The notes under the pieces were generated by a model, which worked only from the letters and a program-made list of their open reading frames with translations, made no database searches and was not told the DNA's origin. Made by a program: the position numbers and the translations under genes. DNA of 64,000 bases. Source: Lactobacillus xylocopicola (GTDB lineage: Bacteria > Bacillota > Bacilli > Lactobacillales > Lactobacillaceae). The stretch is taken from NCBI RefSeq assembly GCF_033096005.1, contig NZ_AP026803.1, positions 1,482,001 through 1,546,000 of the forward strand. Direction: 5' to 3'. Below are positions 1 through 9,442 of the stretch, one piece after another. Within the stretch, counting starts at the first letter, position 1; every line of letters starts with the position of its first letter.

Positions 1-311
1 TCTGCACCTTCACGATTACGTTTATCAAAGTCCTTAGCTAACCGGTAAAGCTCCACCGCCTTAGCCAAATTAGGTACATTCGGGACCGCCTTTTTACCAG
101 CGGCAAAGTCTGCAAAGTCCTGCATCAAGTGTTGTTCAACATTCAAGTCAATCCCGTCAAAGGAAGCCATGCGTGAGCGGTCTGCCGGAATCTTAGTTTT
201 TTCCAACCACTCAGAATTAACTGCCAGGTAGATATTATCCTGCGGGCGTGTACCCACTTTAGGTTCAATGACATCTCCGCTTCCGCCGCGGACTGCAAAA
301 GTATTTTTCAT
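1..311 (-). CDS. pepO: M13-family metalloendopeptidase, PepO-like (5' part only)
   Basis: Only the first ~103 residues are present; the gene runs off the left edge. The product starts MKNTFAVRGGSGD and continues with KPxVGTRPQDNIYLAVNSEW, the usual N-terminus of neprilysin-type oligopeptidases, whose zinc site (HExxH) would lie outside the window. A strong GAGGAGG ribosome binding site precedes the ATG. PepO enzymes cut casein-derived and other oligopeptides in the cytoplasm of lactic acid bacteria. The family call rests on the N-terminal segment alone. Confidence 0.8.
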   Translation of the reverse strand, partial: MKNTFAVRGGSGDVIEPKVGTRPQDNIYLAVNSEWLEKTKIPADRSRMASFDGIDLNVEQHLMQDFADFAAGKKAVPNVPNLAKAVELYRLAKDFDKRNREGA

Positions 312-407
312 CAAGAGTATCCTCCTCTTTTAAATATAAATTAAAATCAGGCTAAATTAATATTATCATTTTAATCAGTGCTTGGACATTAAAAAGTCGT
401 TACAGAA

Positions 408-1637
408 TCACTTAAACAACTTAATCCGTCCCCGCAACTTGGCATGTAGCGGCAGTAGCAGCAAAACCATCAAGAAAATGCCGGCCGCGGCAATAATGAA
501 GAAGGGAATGTAGCCCGCCCGGTCAATGACCAAGCCGCCAAACAAGGGACCAAAGGCCTGACCAATACCTCGGGCCACGTTAATCTCGCCCTGGTACTTG
601 CCCTTACTGCTGAGCGGTGACAGATCATTAATGTAGGCCGGCACGGCCGGAAAGGCAGTCGCTTCTCCCAAAGTTAAGATCACCATTGATAGTGCAAAGT
701 GCCCAAAGTCACGCGCAAAAATCAGCGTGGCAAAGGAGATAGCAAACATTGAAGTCCCAAAAATAATCTGCTGGAACAAGTTTTTAAAGACATGCGGAAA
801 GCGGGCCAGTAATACCTGAATAATTACAATAATTGCCCCGTTGAGGGTCCATAGCAGGCTGTACATGTGGAATGGAATGCCGAGCGAGACCATATAGACT
901 GAGAGGTTAGATTCCCAATTCATGTACATCAGCCACGTTACTGCCAATGAGATTAAGAAGCCCACCATTAGCATTGCATTGTACTTAGGCATCGGCTCAG
1001 CCTTTCGTTTCTCGCCGGTATCCATTTTCTTGGCAGCCTGCCGACGTTTGTGAAAGCCACTAATTGGCCGATAATGAATCGCCGCATTAATGCAGGCAAT
1101 AGCAAAAAGACTAGCGGCTAACAAGAATAGAAACTCAATGGAAAAGTCATACAAGTAGCCCACCAAGAGTGTCCCAGTAACAGTGCCGACGTTTTGAGCA
1201 AAGTAAATCAGGTTGAACACATAGCGCCCGGGATGCTTACGCAAACTGGTAGCAATTGAGTTAATCATCGTTGCATCCCAGCCATCAAGAAAGCCGGTAA
1301 TAACTAACCAAATCCAGTATTGCGGCCAGCCATGGAAAAAGGCCATAAAAAATAAGACCAGGGCATTAAGGCCAAGGCCCGCAACTATTAGCGGATATGG
1401 GTTGCAGCGGTCATAGAAGCGCCCAGCCGCAAGGGACCCCAACACATTGCTGGCACAGTTGCAAAATAGCACAATCCCAATAACCGAAAGACTGATATGC
1501 AACTGCTTGTTAAGGTAAACCGAAGTTAGTGGCCAGACAAAACTGGCCCCAATCCACGTCGCTAGTTCTCCTAGCAGAAGCCAACTTAATTTAACTTCCT
1601 GTTCATTTTCCTTATGAAAACCATGTGTAACTTTCAT
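408..1637 (-). CDS. Major facilitator superfamily transporter
   Basis: The 409-residue protein has about 12 hydrophobic segments split by a basic central loop near residues 190-215 (KRRQAAKKMDTGEKRK). The loop after the second helix reads GRFYDRCNP, a degenerate form of the MFS motif A (GxLaDrxGrk). The substrate cannot be told; drug or sugar efflux carriers of this size are common in lactobacilli. It is transcribed alone, with about 140 bases between it and the wall-ligase gene upstream. A second MFS carrier lies at 20730-21968, but the two are not obviously close paralogues. Confidence 0.8.
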   Translation of the reverse strand: MKVTHGFHKENEQEVKLSWLLLGELATWIGASFVWPLTSVYLNKQLHISLSVIGIVLFCNCASNVLGSLAAGRFYDRCNPYPLIVAGLGLNALVLFFMAFFHGWPQYWIWLVITGFLDGWDATMINSIATSLRKHPGRYVFNLIYFAQNVGTVTGTLLVGYLYDFSIEFLFLLAASLFAIACINAAIHYRPISGFHKRRQAAKKMDTGEKRKAEPMPKYNAMLMVGFLISLAVTWLMYMNWESNLSVYMVSLGIPFHMYSLLWTLNGAIIVIIQVLLARFPHVFKNLFQQIIFGTSMFAISFATLIFARDFGHFALSMVILTLGEATAFPAVPAYINDLSPLSSKGKYQGEINVARGIGQAFGPLFGGLVIDRAGYIPFFIIAAAGIFLMVLLLLPLHAKLRGRIKLFK

Positions 1638-1779
1638 TTATTCAGTCCTTCCTATAAACTCCAACTACTAGTGTAGCAAGTTGCCCGCAAAAAGAACACC
1701 CCGAGCTACCTGTAAAAAAGCAAAAAAGACAACAGGCAAATAATTGCACCGTCATCTTCTGTGGTTTGGATTCATCCTG

Positions 1780-3045
1780 TTATTCGAAAAATTGCCCTTT
1801 GTTCACCTGAAAGTACTTCTTGTAACGCGCATAGTAGTTATGAAACATATACTTCATGAGTAGCCAGCGCTTGAAGCTATGTTCTTGATCATAAAAGACC
1901 GTTGTACCGTAGCGTCCTTCATGGATTAACTCCTCGGCCGCACGCTTGGCCTCATTGTTAACAGCGTACCGCTTGAAGACCTTCACCGGGATACCCAGCC
2001 ACAAAACTTGCTGCGCTTGCAACTTGTTACCGTAAACCGTCTCCTTGTCCTTCAGACTATCGTTAATATAGTCGTCAACATACCACTTGGCCAGGTTGTA
2101 GCCGTTCAAGGTCACATAAAAGCTGGACCGCCCTTGACGCAAATTAATTTCAAAGAACTTGTACTTACCATCACGACTATCATACTTGATGTCAAAGTTA
2201 GCCATGCCAACATAATTTAACTTCTCTAAAAACGCTTCAACTTGCTCGTATAATTTTTCGTTATATTCAGGCAAAATCGCCATGTAGTTACCAATCGCCT
2301 GCGGCGTTGGGTCCTCTAGCAGCGGGTGACCCAAGCACATCATCTTAATGTGGTGATGCTTATCAACGTAGGCATTTAACACCCGCATATTGGAGTCATC
2401 ACCGGGAATAAAGTCTTGCAAAATCAAGTCGGCCTGGTAGCCATTATCATAGATCTTGCCCACAATATCTTGCAATTCGGCCTCATTATGAATGGTAAAC
2501 GCCTTTTTGCGACCTTCAAAGTGAACATCAAGCCAAGAGACCGGATCTTCTGGCTTGAGCTCCAGCGGGTAGCCAAACGGTAGGGCCAAGTAATCTTGTG
2601 CCTGATAGTCCGCCCTAGTTACAATCTTGGTCTTCGGATAGGGCAAGCCATATTCTTCTGCAATCTGGTAAAAGCCTTCCTTAGAAATCAACTTTTCCAA
2701 CAAGTCGTGTTCAATATAGGGAACAACGAAGACCTCTTCTAACTCAGCCTTATGCTTGGACAGCAGTTCAGCATAGCCATCACCGCAGGCAATCAGCATA
2801 ACGGGCTCTTGATGGTCGCGGTAGTGAGCCATTTGCTGGCGCATTACCGCGATAAAGGTGGGATCCTCACTAAAGCCATGGTGCAATTCAACTCGCACGA
2901 TTTTGGAATAACGCGTAGCTGCTAATTGGCTATCAGCCAGTGCTTTAACAGTAATACCATATTCCTCATGAAAGGATCGAGCCATGCCGTAAACATTAAT
3001 ATCACTGCCAAGTAAGATCGGTGTAAAGTCCTGCTTCATTATCAA
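1780..3045 (-). CDS. ATP-grasp carboxylate-amine ligase, probable D-aspartate ligase for the peptidoglycan cross-bridge
   Basis: The 421-residue protein has an N-terminal Rossmann-like part (LLGSDINVYGMARSF) and a central and C-terminal ATP-grasp fold with the acidic metal/ATP segment FFEINLRQGRSS. Known family members of this size include the D-Asp ligases (Aslfm type) that attach D-aspartate to the lysine of wall precursors. It follows an asparagine-synthetase-like gene by 14 bases; in lactococci and L. casei such AsnH enzymes amidate D-Asp to D-Asn in the same cross-bridge, so the pair fits one pathway. The ribosome binding site AGGAG lies inside the end of the previous gene. It is 6 bases from the TTG used here and 12 from an in-frame ATG two codons later. 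The D-Asp assignment is inferred from context. Confidence 0.7.
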   Translation of the reverse strand: MIMKQDFTPILLGSDINVYGMARSFHEEYGITVKALADSQLAATRYSKIVRVELHHGFSEDPTFIAVMRQQMAHYRDHQEPVMLIACGDGYAELLSKHKAELEEVFVVPYIEHDLLEKLISKEGFYQIAEEYGLPYPKTKIVTRADYQAQDYLALPFGYPLELKPEDPVSWLDVHFEGRKKAFTIHNEAELQDIVGKIYDNGYQADLILQDFIPGDDSNMRVLNAYVDKHHHIKMMCLGHPLLEDPTPQAIGNYMAILPEYNEKLYEQVEAFLEKLNYVGMANFDIKYDSRDGKYKFFEINLRQGRSSFYVTLNGYNLAKWYVDDYINDSLKDKETVYGNKLQAQQVLWLGIPVKVFKRYAVNNEAKRAAEELIHEGRYGTTVFYDQEHSFKRWLLMKYMFHNYYARYKKYFQVNKGQFFE

Positions 3046-3059
3046 ATTTTGCTCCTAAA

Positions 3060-5009
3060 TTAAACTAGCTTTCCTTGTTCAATCAAGTTAGCTACTTCTG
3101 GTTGCACGTGCTGGTAATTGGCTACTGTACCCTCGTAATCGACGAAGAATAGCTTGTACCAAATAAGAAAGGTGTAGATGGTCCAGACCTGGCGACGGTG
3201 TGAACCATCGCCGTGGTAATTATCATCGAGCAAGCGCAAAATCTGCGCTTGCTCAAAAATATCGGCAACAAAGTCTTCGCTGAAGAGTTCCCTGACTTGT
3301 TTGTAAAAGCGCGGTTCCTGCAGCCATTGCTTAATCGGGGTAGGAAAACCCAATTTTGGTCGCTGGGCCCATTCATCTGGTAAGACTTTTTCCGCGGCCT
3401 TACGCAGAGCATATTTGGTATCATACTTGTTGACCAGATAGTCAGTCGGAATGGAATTGGCCCGTTCCGCAATCTTTTTGTCTAAGTATGGTACCCGCAA
3501 TTCTAGTGAATGCGCCATGGAAATCTTATCTGCCTTCTGCTCAATGTCATTGAGCATAAAGTGGTGTAAGTCAATATACTGCATCTGCCGAACGTTGTCG
3601 AGGTCCTTGACCTTCTTGAAGTCATTCTGGTAGATACTGTTGACCGTCAACTTGTTGCGGTATGACGGCTTTAGAATCCCATTGGCATCGTCAGACGTAA
3701 AGATCGTAGGATAGTCCATATCATAGATCACTGATTGTCCTACATAAAATTCGCTGGGTTCAGCCAGGTTCGTGTATAAGTGTACTTTGCCTGGAAAATT
3801 TGGCAGCTTCTTGATTCGGCGGGCCAACTTGAGCCTACTCTTTGGAGGCAACTTCTTGAACTGGGAGGTGAAGGCCTTGATCACGCTGTTATGCGTATGC
3901 ATACCATAGTTGACGTAACCGGCAAACAATTCGTCAGCACCTTCACCCGATAAGGCAACCGTCACATGCTTACGTGCTAACTTGCACAGATACCACAAGG
4001 GAATAATTGACGGGTTAGCGTCAGGTTCATCCATGTGATACTGCATCTCGGCAAAGTCATGCATGGCTTCATCGGCATTTACCTTGTCAGCAAAGAACTT
4101 CCAGCCTTTAATGTCCGCTAATGCCTTAGCCTTTGACGCCTCATCATAAGTTGCATCATCAAAGGAAATGGAAAAGACATCATCAGGGTTCAAAATACTG
4201 GTAATGTAACTGGAATCAACCCCCTCTGACAAGAAGGCTCCGACCGGAACATCAGCATTATGGTAGAGTTTGACGGTTTCTTGGAGGTCTTCATTAATTC
4301 GATTAACTGTCTCCTCAAAACTTAAACTATTGGCCTTGTACTCAGCATCCCAATACTGGTGAAGCTTCAGCTCACCGCCCTGGTACTCAAACCAATGACC
4401 GGCTGGGAAGCGGTGGATGCCCTTGAAGAAGGTCTCATTAAGGTCGTTATACTGGTTCATCAGGTAAGGCTTAACAGCAGTAGTATTCAACCTGCGCTTA
4501 AAGCCGGGATAGGCCAAAAAACTCTTGATCTCTGAACCCATAATCAGGTGGCCGTTTTCGTCACTATAATATAACGGTTTAATCCCAAAAAAGTCACGGG
4601 CACCGTACATGGTTTGGGTGTTATCATCCCAAATAACAAAGGCAAACATGCCCCGCACCCGCTTTAAGAGACCGTCCATCCCCCATTCCTCAAAACCATG
4701 CAAAAGCACTTCTGTATCAGTCTTAGTTGAGAAAGTATGGCCAGCAGCAAGTAGCTCTTTTCGCAGTGGCTTGAAGTTATAGATTTCACCATTAAAGATA
4801 ATTGCCCGAGTTTGATCTTCATTGTAGATCGGTTGACTACCACCGCGCAAGTCAATAATTGACAGCCGTCTAAAGCCCAGAGCAACTTGATCATTCGTGT
4901 AGTAGCCGTCTGAGTTAGGACCGCGGTGCTTAATAGTAGCCATCATCTTGCCAATGGCCGCTTGCTTATCATTGATATCTGGATTATAAAATGCGACAAT
5001 TCCGCACAT
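3060..5009 (-). CDS. asnB: Glutamine-dependent asparagine synthetase-like amidotransferase (AsnH/AsnB type)
   Basis: The 649-residue protein starts MCGIVAFYNP, so Cys2 is the glutaminase nucleophile. The class II glutaminase domain spans about residues 1-210 (RGPNSDGYY, GEIYNF, TDTEVLLHGFEEWG). The synthetase domain follows, with ALSGEGADELFAGY. The PP-loop reads LSEGVDSS, not the usual SGGxDS, so the second glycine is Glu. In lactococci and L. casei related enzymes amidate D-Asp of the peptidoglycan bridge and do not make free asparagine; the ATP-grasp ligase 14 bases downstream supports that role here. It has its own promoter and probably also receives read-through from the metallophosphoesterase gene. 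Confidence 0.85.
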   Translation of the reverse strand: MCGIVAFYNPDINDKQAAIGKMMATIKHRGPNSDGYYTNDQVALGFRRLSIIDLRGGSQPIYNEDQTRAIIFNGEIYNFKPLRKELLAAGHTFSTKTDTEVLLHGFEEWGMDGLLKRVRGMFAFVIWDDNTQTMYGARDFFGIKPLYYSDENGHLIMGSEIKSFLAYPGFKRRLNTTAVKPYLMNQYNDLNETFFKGIHRFPAGHWFEYQGGELKLHQYWDAEYKANSLSFEETVNRINEDLQETVKLYHNADVPVGAFLSEGVDSSYITSILNPDDVFSISFDDATYDEASKAKALADIKGWKFFADKVNADEAMHDFAEMQYHMDEPDANPSIIPLWYLCKLARKHVTVALSGEGADELFAGYVNYGMHTHNSVIKAFTSQFKKLPPKSRLKLARRIKKLPNFPGKVHLYTNLAEPSEFYVGQSVIYDMDYPTIFTSDDANGILKPSYRNKLTVNSIYQNDFKKVKDLDNVRQMQYIDLHHFMLNDIEQKADKISMAHSLELRVPYLDKKIAERANSIPTDYLVNKYDTKYALRKAAEKVLPDEWAQRPKLGFPTPIKQWLQEPRFYKQVRELFSEDFVADIFEQAQILRLLDDNYHGDGSHRRQVWTIYTFLIWYKLFFVDYEGTVANYQHVQPEVANLIEQGKLV

Positions 5010-5063
5010 AGTGATCGTCCTTTAATTAATCTTTATTTATCTTCGTGCTAGTTTAACTGTTCC

Positions 5064-5092
5064 ATTATATGCTAAAAACCGGCATTTACCAA
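5064..5092 (-). promoter_or_regulatory. Promoter of asnB and the ATP-grasp ligase
   Basis: Reading the minus strand, TTGGTA and TATAAT are separated by exactly 17 bases, about 55 bases upstream of the asnB ATG. It overlaps the hairpin that ends the upstream gene, so termination and re-initiation are packed together. Confidence 0.6.
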
Positions 5093-5105
5093 ACTCACCG
5101 GTTTG
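5077..5105 (-). terminator. Terminator of the metallophosphoesterase gene
   Basis: On the minus strand AAACCGG pairs with CCGGTTT across a 15-base loop and runs into TTTT. It lies directly after the stop codon at 5111. Confidence 0.6.
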
Positions 5106-5110
5106 CCTGA

Positions 5111-6508
5111 TCAGACGTAGAAGAATCTTCTCCTACCTGCTGCACCATAACCGAACACCTGAATAAAGTGCCGGTGCAGGTCTATATTGACCACGTAGCC
5201 AGCAAACTCGGTCTGGTGGTCAAGCTGACGAGTCCAATTCTTGTTATACTTCGTCGTTAACGTATGATTAGCACCCATGAGGGCCGAGCAGTTGAACAAG
5301 ATGTACTGGATGCCGTTAATGCGGTACTGGTCTTCGCGGTGACGGTGACCACAGAAGTAGGCAATAATCCGCGCATTTTTAACATTGGTAAAGTCAAAGG
5401 CATTAGCCAAGCGAAATTCAGGCGGAATCCCGCGGATAGAATGCATCTGTCCCTTTTCGCCCTGGTTGAAGGCAACTAACAATTCATGCAAAGAGCGGCC
5501 GTTATACTTCAAAGCATTTGAACCCTTGCGATTGATTGGGTTGGCATGACTCATGAACACAATCTGCTTGTTTGAAGACTGTTGCAGAATTTCGATAATT
5601 TCTTCAACCTGGTCTTCGCGTACCGCTAGCGTGATTTTGGCATCATAGTGCTTTTGACCCTGAGCATTTAATAGATAAGGCAGGTCCGTCGTGTTGACAG
5701 TAATAAAGCGGACATCATCCACATCATAATAACTGACGCCATGCCGGCGGGAAATATAGTGCACCCCTCTTTGGTTGTACAAAGTCGGCCACATAATGTT
5801 TTCGAATTCATTTTCGGGAAAGGAGGCCTTCATATCATGCTGTTCGTCATACTTGTCGTTTTCATCATGGTTGCCCTTGACCAGCAAGCTCGGCACCTGC
5901 TTAGACTTGAAGGCATCGCGCAGTTTGATTAGTTCACTTTCACCGATAAAGCCAGTGTCAGACCCATCAATCCAATCACCTAGATGAACTTTTAAGTCGA
6001 CTAGTCCAGACTGGTCAAGATAAGAAAACTCATTGACGTGAGTTAGCCCATTCCACCCGTAAAAGTCGAGACTATTACGGTCCTTATAGTGAGTATCAGT
6101 AATAACACTAACATTGACCGAATTCTTGCCGCGCCGCACATGCCCCTGCACCCGCTCAACAAAGCGGTCAAGGTATTCCTCAACCACGTAGCGGCGTCCG
6201 GTTTTGCGGTTAACAAAGGCCCGGTAGCGCCCCAGTTCAGGGCTATACGTGCGCACGTATTCCGGTTCTAAATTTTCTGTCTTTTGGGGACTAAGGGCTT
6301 GGTGCAAGATTCCATCCTCATCCTGGTAGACCGTCAGATTATAGGGCTGCCCACCAGGTGTCTGCTGCTCTTGACCAACGTTATACTCGCCTACCTTGAC
6401 ATAGCTCTGCATTGGATCGAGCAACTCATCCTTCTTGTTAAACAAGGGCTTTTTTTGAAGTTCTCGCGCCTGCTTGATTAACCCTTTAGCATATTTAAAA
6501 ACACTCAT
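5111..6508 (-). CDS. Calcineurin-like metallophosphoesterase, cytoplasmic
   Basis: The 465-residue protein carries the full dimetal phosphoesterase set in order: DTH (D138, H140), GDW (D178), GNHDEND (N213-D215), SHANP and GHRHRED. There is no signal peptide or membrane segment. The ~130 residues before the catalytic domain are unusual and contain basic stretches (VNRKTGRRY). Its substrate is unknown. It lies upstream of the cross-bridge genes in the same direction with a weak terminator between, so a wall-related role is possible but unproven. Confidence 0.8.
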   Translation of the reverse strand: MSVFKYAKGLIKQARELQKKPLFNKKDELLDPMQSYVKVGEYNVGQEQQTPGGQPYNLTVYQDEDGILHQALSPQKTENLEPEYVRTYSPELGRYRAFVNRKTGRRYVVEEYLDRFVERVQGHVRRGKNSVNVSVITDTHYKDRNSLDFYGWNGLTHVNEFSYLDQSGLVDLKVHLGDWIDGSDTGFIGESELIKLRDAFKSKQVPSLLVKGNHDENDKYDEQHDMKASFPENEFENIMWPTLYNQRGVHYISRRHGVSYYDVDDVRFITVNTTDLPYLLNAQGQKHYDAKITLAVREDQVEEIIEILQQSSNKQIVFMSHANPINRKGSNALKYNGRSLHELLVAFNQGEKGQMHSIRGIPPEFRLANAFDFTNVKNARIIAYFCGHRHREDQYRINGIQYILFNCSALMGANHTLTTKYNKNWTRQLDHQTEFAGYVVNIDLHRHFIQVFGYGAAGRRRFFYV

Positions 6509-6528
6509 AATTCTGCCTCAAGACAAAG

Positions 6529-6556
6529 AAAAAGCTGGGGTCCTGCCGCAGCTTTA
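6529..6556 (-). terminator. Terminator after the 161-residue hypothetical gene
   Basis: On the minus strand AAAGCTG and CAGCTTTTT flank a short GC-rich loop, directly downstream of the stop at 6561. Confidence 0.7.
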
Positions 6557-6560
6557 ACAA

Positions 6561-7046
6561 TTATGCATTACTTGCCAAAGCATGCGCTGCTAGACCGATT
6601 GACAAAACCGCATCCTTGGACAATACTTCTTGTAATACTTTAGGCGCAACCGCTTGAACTGCACCGATTACCTTTAAACTATAGGTGACAACGTGTAAAT
6701 CAATCAACTCATTATAATAATCGTCCTCATAAGGATTCTCATGATTATAAGTCAGATTAATTTTGTGCTGATCAACAAAGCCATCCGCATGATTGGTTAA
6801 GACTCGCTCGTGCAGGTCAGTCAGCTTATCAGCTAAGTCAATCAGGGGCAGCTTATGGTCACTCTCGGTCTCATAATACTGTTCTTCGGTTAATTCAAAG
6901 TACTCTTTAATTGGCCTTTGCAACACGTGCAAGTGGTCAATCGCCTGATAAACGGCCTCTGCATCAAAGTCTTTTTCTTTATTCAAAATACTCTCTTGAT
7001 TTGTGGCCAAATCATCGGCCAAGGTCATTATATCTAACTTTTCCAT
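6561..7046 (-). CDS. Acidic hypothetical protein
   Basis: The 161-residue protein is acidic and largely helical (EEQYYETESDHKLP, NHENPYEDDYYNELID), with a small Ala-rich hydrophobic tail near residues 130-161 (VLSIGLAAHALASNA). I do not recognise the family. The ATG has a perfect GAGGAGG ribosome binding site and the gene ends in its own terminator, so it is very likely expressed as a single unit. Confidence 0.7.
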   Translation of the reverse strand: MEKLDIMTLADDLATNQESILNKEKDFDAEAVYQAIDHLHVLQRPIKEYFELTEEQYYETESDHKLPLIDLADKLTDLHERVLTNHADGFVDQHKINLTYNHENPYEDDYYNELIDLHVVTYSLKVIGAVQAVAPKVLQEVLSKDAVLSIGLAAHALASNA

Positions 7047-7186
7047 GGTATCCTCCTCAAGTTCATTCCATATTATACCAAAAAAAGCCCTAATGCACTT
7101 TTTGCGGAAGAATTTTTTATTCTTTTATAATTGCTTTAAAATTAAAGCTTGAGCAAACTGCTTAAATTTTCTAAAGGAGAAAGTAA

Positions 7187-7759
7187 ATGACCCTCAGCAC
7201 CCGTTGCTCATGGAGCAAGCCAAACGACCCCTTAGTTGAAGCATATCACGACCACGAATGGGGCAAGCTCAACCTAAACGAGCAGTACTTATATGAAATG
7301 CTCGTGCTTGAATCATTTCAGTCGGGCCTCAGCTGGACTACGATCTTACACAAGCGCGAGAACTTGCGGACGGCATTCAGGCAGTTCAAGCCTGCCGGAG
7401 TAGCCCAGATGGCCGACCCTGACGTAAACAGACTGATGCAGGATGCGTCCATCATTCGCAACCGGCGTAAAATTGTGGCCGCCATCCAAAATGCACGGGC
7501 AATATTAACTATTGCGGCCAAACATGGCAGCTTTGCCAGTTACCTGCAAGATTTTATTAAAAAACCCATCATCAACCACCCGCAAACAGCTACCGAAGTG
7601 GCGACGACAAGTCCGATTGCCCAGAAGCTGGCCAAACAAATGAAGCAAGACGGCTTTACCTTTGTCGGTCCCGTGGTCATCTATTCCTTTTTAGAAGCTA
7701 TTGGCCTCATCAATGACCACTTAGAAAGTTGCAGCTTCAAGTACACGAATAAAGAATAA
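7187..7759 (+). CDS. tag: DNA-3-methyladenine glycosylase I
   Basis: The 190-residue protein starts with RCSWSKPNDPLVEAYHDHEWG, the signature of Tag enzymes: a zinc-binding Cys followed by an invariant YHDxEWG. LVLESFQSGLSW follows, and the C-terminus has GFTFVGPVVIYSFLEAIGL with the late His/Cys zinc ligands (NDHLESC). Tag removes 3-methyladenine from alkylated DNA. The gene stands alone, with AAAGGAG before the ATG, and shares a bidirectional terminator with the phn operon. Confidence 0.93.
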   Translation: MTLSTRCSWSKPNDPLVEAYHDHEWGKLNLNEQYLYEMLVLESFQSGLSWTTILHKRENLRTAFRQFKPAGVAQMADPDVNRLMQDASIIRNRRKIVAAIQNARAILTIAAKHGSFASYLQDFIKKPIINHPQTATEVATTSPIAQKLAKQMKQDGFTFVGPVVIYSFLEAIGLINDHLESCSFKYTNKE

Positions 7760-7760
7760 T

Positions 7761-7805
7761 AAAAAGATGCCGCACCACCCCACAGGGTTGATACGACATC
7801 TTTTT
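7761..7805. terminator. Bidirectional terminator between tag and the phn operon
   Basis: AAAAAGATG pairs with CATCTTTTT around a 20-base loop; A and T tracts on both sides allow use from both strands by these convergent genes. Confidence 0.8.
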
Positions 7806-7820
7806 AAGTTAACAAATTTT

Positions 7821-8633
7821 TTAAACCAGCTTCTTGCGGATCCAACCGGAAATCCCGTCAATCACAATGACCATCAGAATAATACCAAGCAGGATGATGC
7901 CCACCCGGTTCCACTGCCGATATTGCAAGGCAATAATCAGCGGATAACCGATTCCGCCGGCACCAACCAGGCCGAGAATGGAAGCCGACCGAATCGAAAC
8001 GTCGAACCGGTACAAGGTGTTGGAAATCAGCGCTGGCAAGAGGTTGGGCAGCGTTGAAAACATCACAATGTTAGTCTTTGAACCACCAACTGCTGTTACC
8101 GCCTCGTTCGGACCATCTTCTAGATTCTCGATCGCTTCGGAGAAGAGCTTAGCCAGCATCCCCACTGAGTGAAAGCCCAGTGCTAACACACCGGCAGCTG
8201 AACCCGGCCCAACCGCCTTGATAAACATTAAAGCCAACACGATCTCGGGAAACGACCGGATAATTGCCAGCACAATCTTTCCTGTCCGCGAAACATACCA
8301 CTTCTTATGCTTGGTATGGGCCGCCCAAAAGGCAAACGGTAGTGAAATGATTGCTGAGATAAATGTTCCTAAAAAGGCAATACAGACGGTTTCCCATAAT
8401 TGGGAAACTAGGTCCTCACCGGTTCCGTTGTATACATAAGACCAGTCTGGATGAAAGATTCCCCCAAAGATTGCGCCCGCAATCTGGCCGGCAGTTTCTT
8501 TAATGCCGCCAAAATCAATTCCAGTACATGACCAAACAATTAAAGCTGCCGTGATTACAGCCACTGCCCAGTGCAGCAGCCGCTTCTTCGTCTCTACCGG
8601 TTTTGGAGGCAGTTTTTTCATTGTAGTATCCAT
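7821..8633 (-). CDS. phnE: Phosphonate/phosphate ABC transporter permease (distal)
   Basis: The 270-residue membrane protein has a cytoplasmic start, about six hydrophobic segments and the permease coupling motif EAIENLEDGPNEAVTAVGGSK. It is the last gene of the operon. Its ATG shares one base with the stop of the permease upstream (TAATG), so translation is coupled and the two permeases probably pair in the membrane. Related PhnE proteins take up phosphonates, phosphite or phosphate; the substrate cannot be read here. Confidence 0.88.
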   Translation of the reverse strand: MDTTMKKLPPKPVETKKRLLHWAVAVITAALIVWSCTGIDFGGIKETAGQIAGAIFGGIFHPDWSYVYNGTGEDLVSQLWETVCIAFLGTFISAIISLPFAFWAAHTKHKKWYVSRTGKIVLAIIRSFPEIVLALMFIKAVGPGSAAGVLALGFHSVGMLAKLFSEAIENLEDGPNEAVTAVGGSKTNIVMFSTLPNLLPALISNTLYRFDVSIRSASILGLVGAGGIGYPLIIALQYRQWNRVGIILLGIILMVIVIDGISGWIRKKLV

Positions 8634-9442
8634 TATTCCATCAACGCCTCCCGTGATTTAGACGAAACATAATCAATCAAGACCACCACCACGATAATCA
8701 CAATAATGATGGTGCCAGTCTTCCCATAGTCAAAGACTTGCAGGGTCTGTTGCAAGTACAGGCCAATCCCGCCTGCACCGATGTAGCCGAGGACGGTTGA
8801 AGCCCGGACATTAATCTCAAAAGCATACAAGCAATATGAAATAAAGTAGGTCATCACCTGCGGTAACACCGCAAATACAATGATTTGCAACTTGTTAGCC
8901 CCAACCGCGGTCAAAGCCTCTATGGGACCTGGATCAATCGTTTCGATTGCTTCATAAAAGAGCTTGACGACAATACCAAAAGTGGCAATTGCTAGCGCCA
9001 GCACACCGGCAACTGGGCCAATGCCGACAATAGCAACAAAAATCGCCCCGAGTAGGAGGTCTGGGACCGTCCTGATGATATTCATCATTATCCGCAAAAC
9101 ACCAGTTACAGCCTGGTTTTTGACAATATTGCGGGCAATCAGCAAAGCGTAGATAAAGGCCACCACTGAACCAATCACCGTACCCAAGATAGCCATTTTG
9201 ATAGTCTCAAGGAGTAGCGGAACCACTGTCCCCAGGTAAGACCAATCCGGATGCATCATCTGCACAAAAATATCGGTAAACTGGCTAAAATTGGCAAAAA
9301 ACGCACCCAAACTTGTCTTAGTGACATCAGTTGAAACGAAGATACCGCCAATAAAGATGATTAACCAAATGAGGTTTAAAAAGTTGAACTTCTTTTTTGG
9401 CAGGGTCAGCAGCTGGTCACGCTCAGTCTTACTCATCTTCAT
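8633..9442 (-). CDS. phnE: Phosphonate/phosphate ABC transporter permease (proximal)
   Basis: The protein has PhnE architecture: a hydrophobic N-terminal helix after residue 20, a central membrane bundle and the coupling loop [21 protein letters not shown]. The reading frame stays open upstream inside phnC, but the best start is the ATG at 9442 (MKMSKTERD), which overlaps the last 14 bases of phnC. A second in-frame ATG at 9436 is also possible. The overlap implies translational coupling. It is homologous to the downstream permease. Confidence 0.87.
   Translation of the reverse strand: MKMSKTERDQLLTLPKKKFNFLNLIWLIIFIGGIFVSTDVTKTSLGAFFANFSQFTDIFVQMMHPDWSYLGTVVPLLLETIKMAILGTVIGSVVAFIYALLIARNIVKNQAVTGVLRIMMNIIRTVPDLLLGAIFVAIVGIGPVAGVLALAIATFGIVVKLFYEAIETIDPGPIEALTAVGANKLQIIVFAVLPQVMTYFISYCLYAFEINVRASTVLGYIGAGGIGLYLQQTLQVFDYGKTGTIIIVIIVVVVLIDYVSSKSREALME

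Noticed and set aside
3451..3633. Open frames opposite or inside asnB, phn, nagA, GH31 and PTS genes
   Set aside because: They lie within strongly supported genes, have no ribosome binding site and show composition dictated by the other strand.
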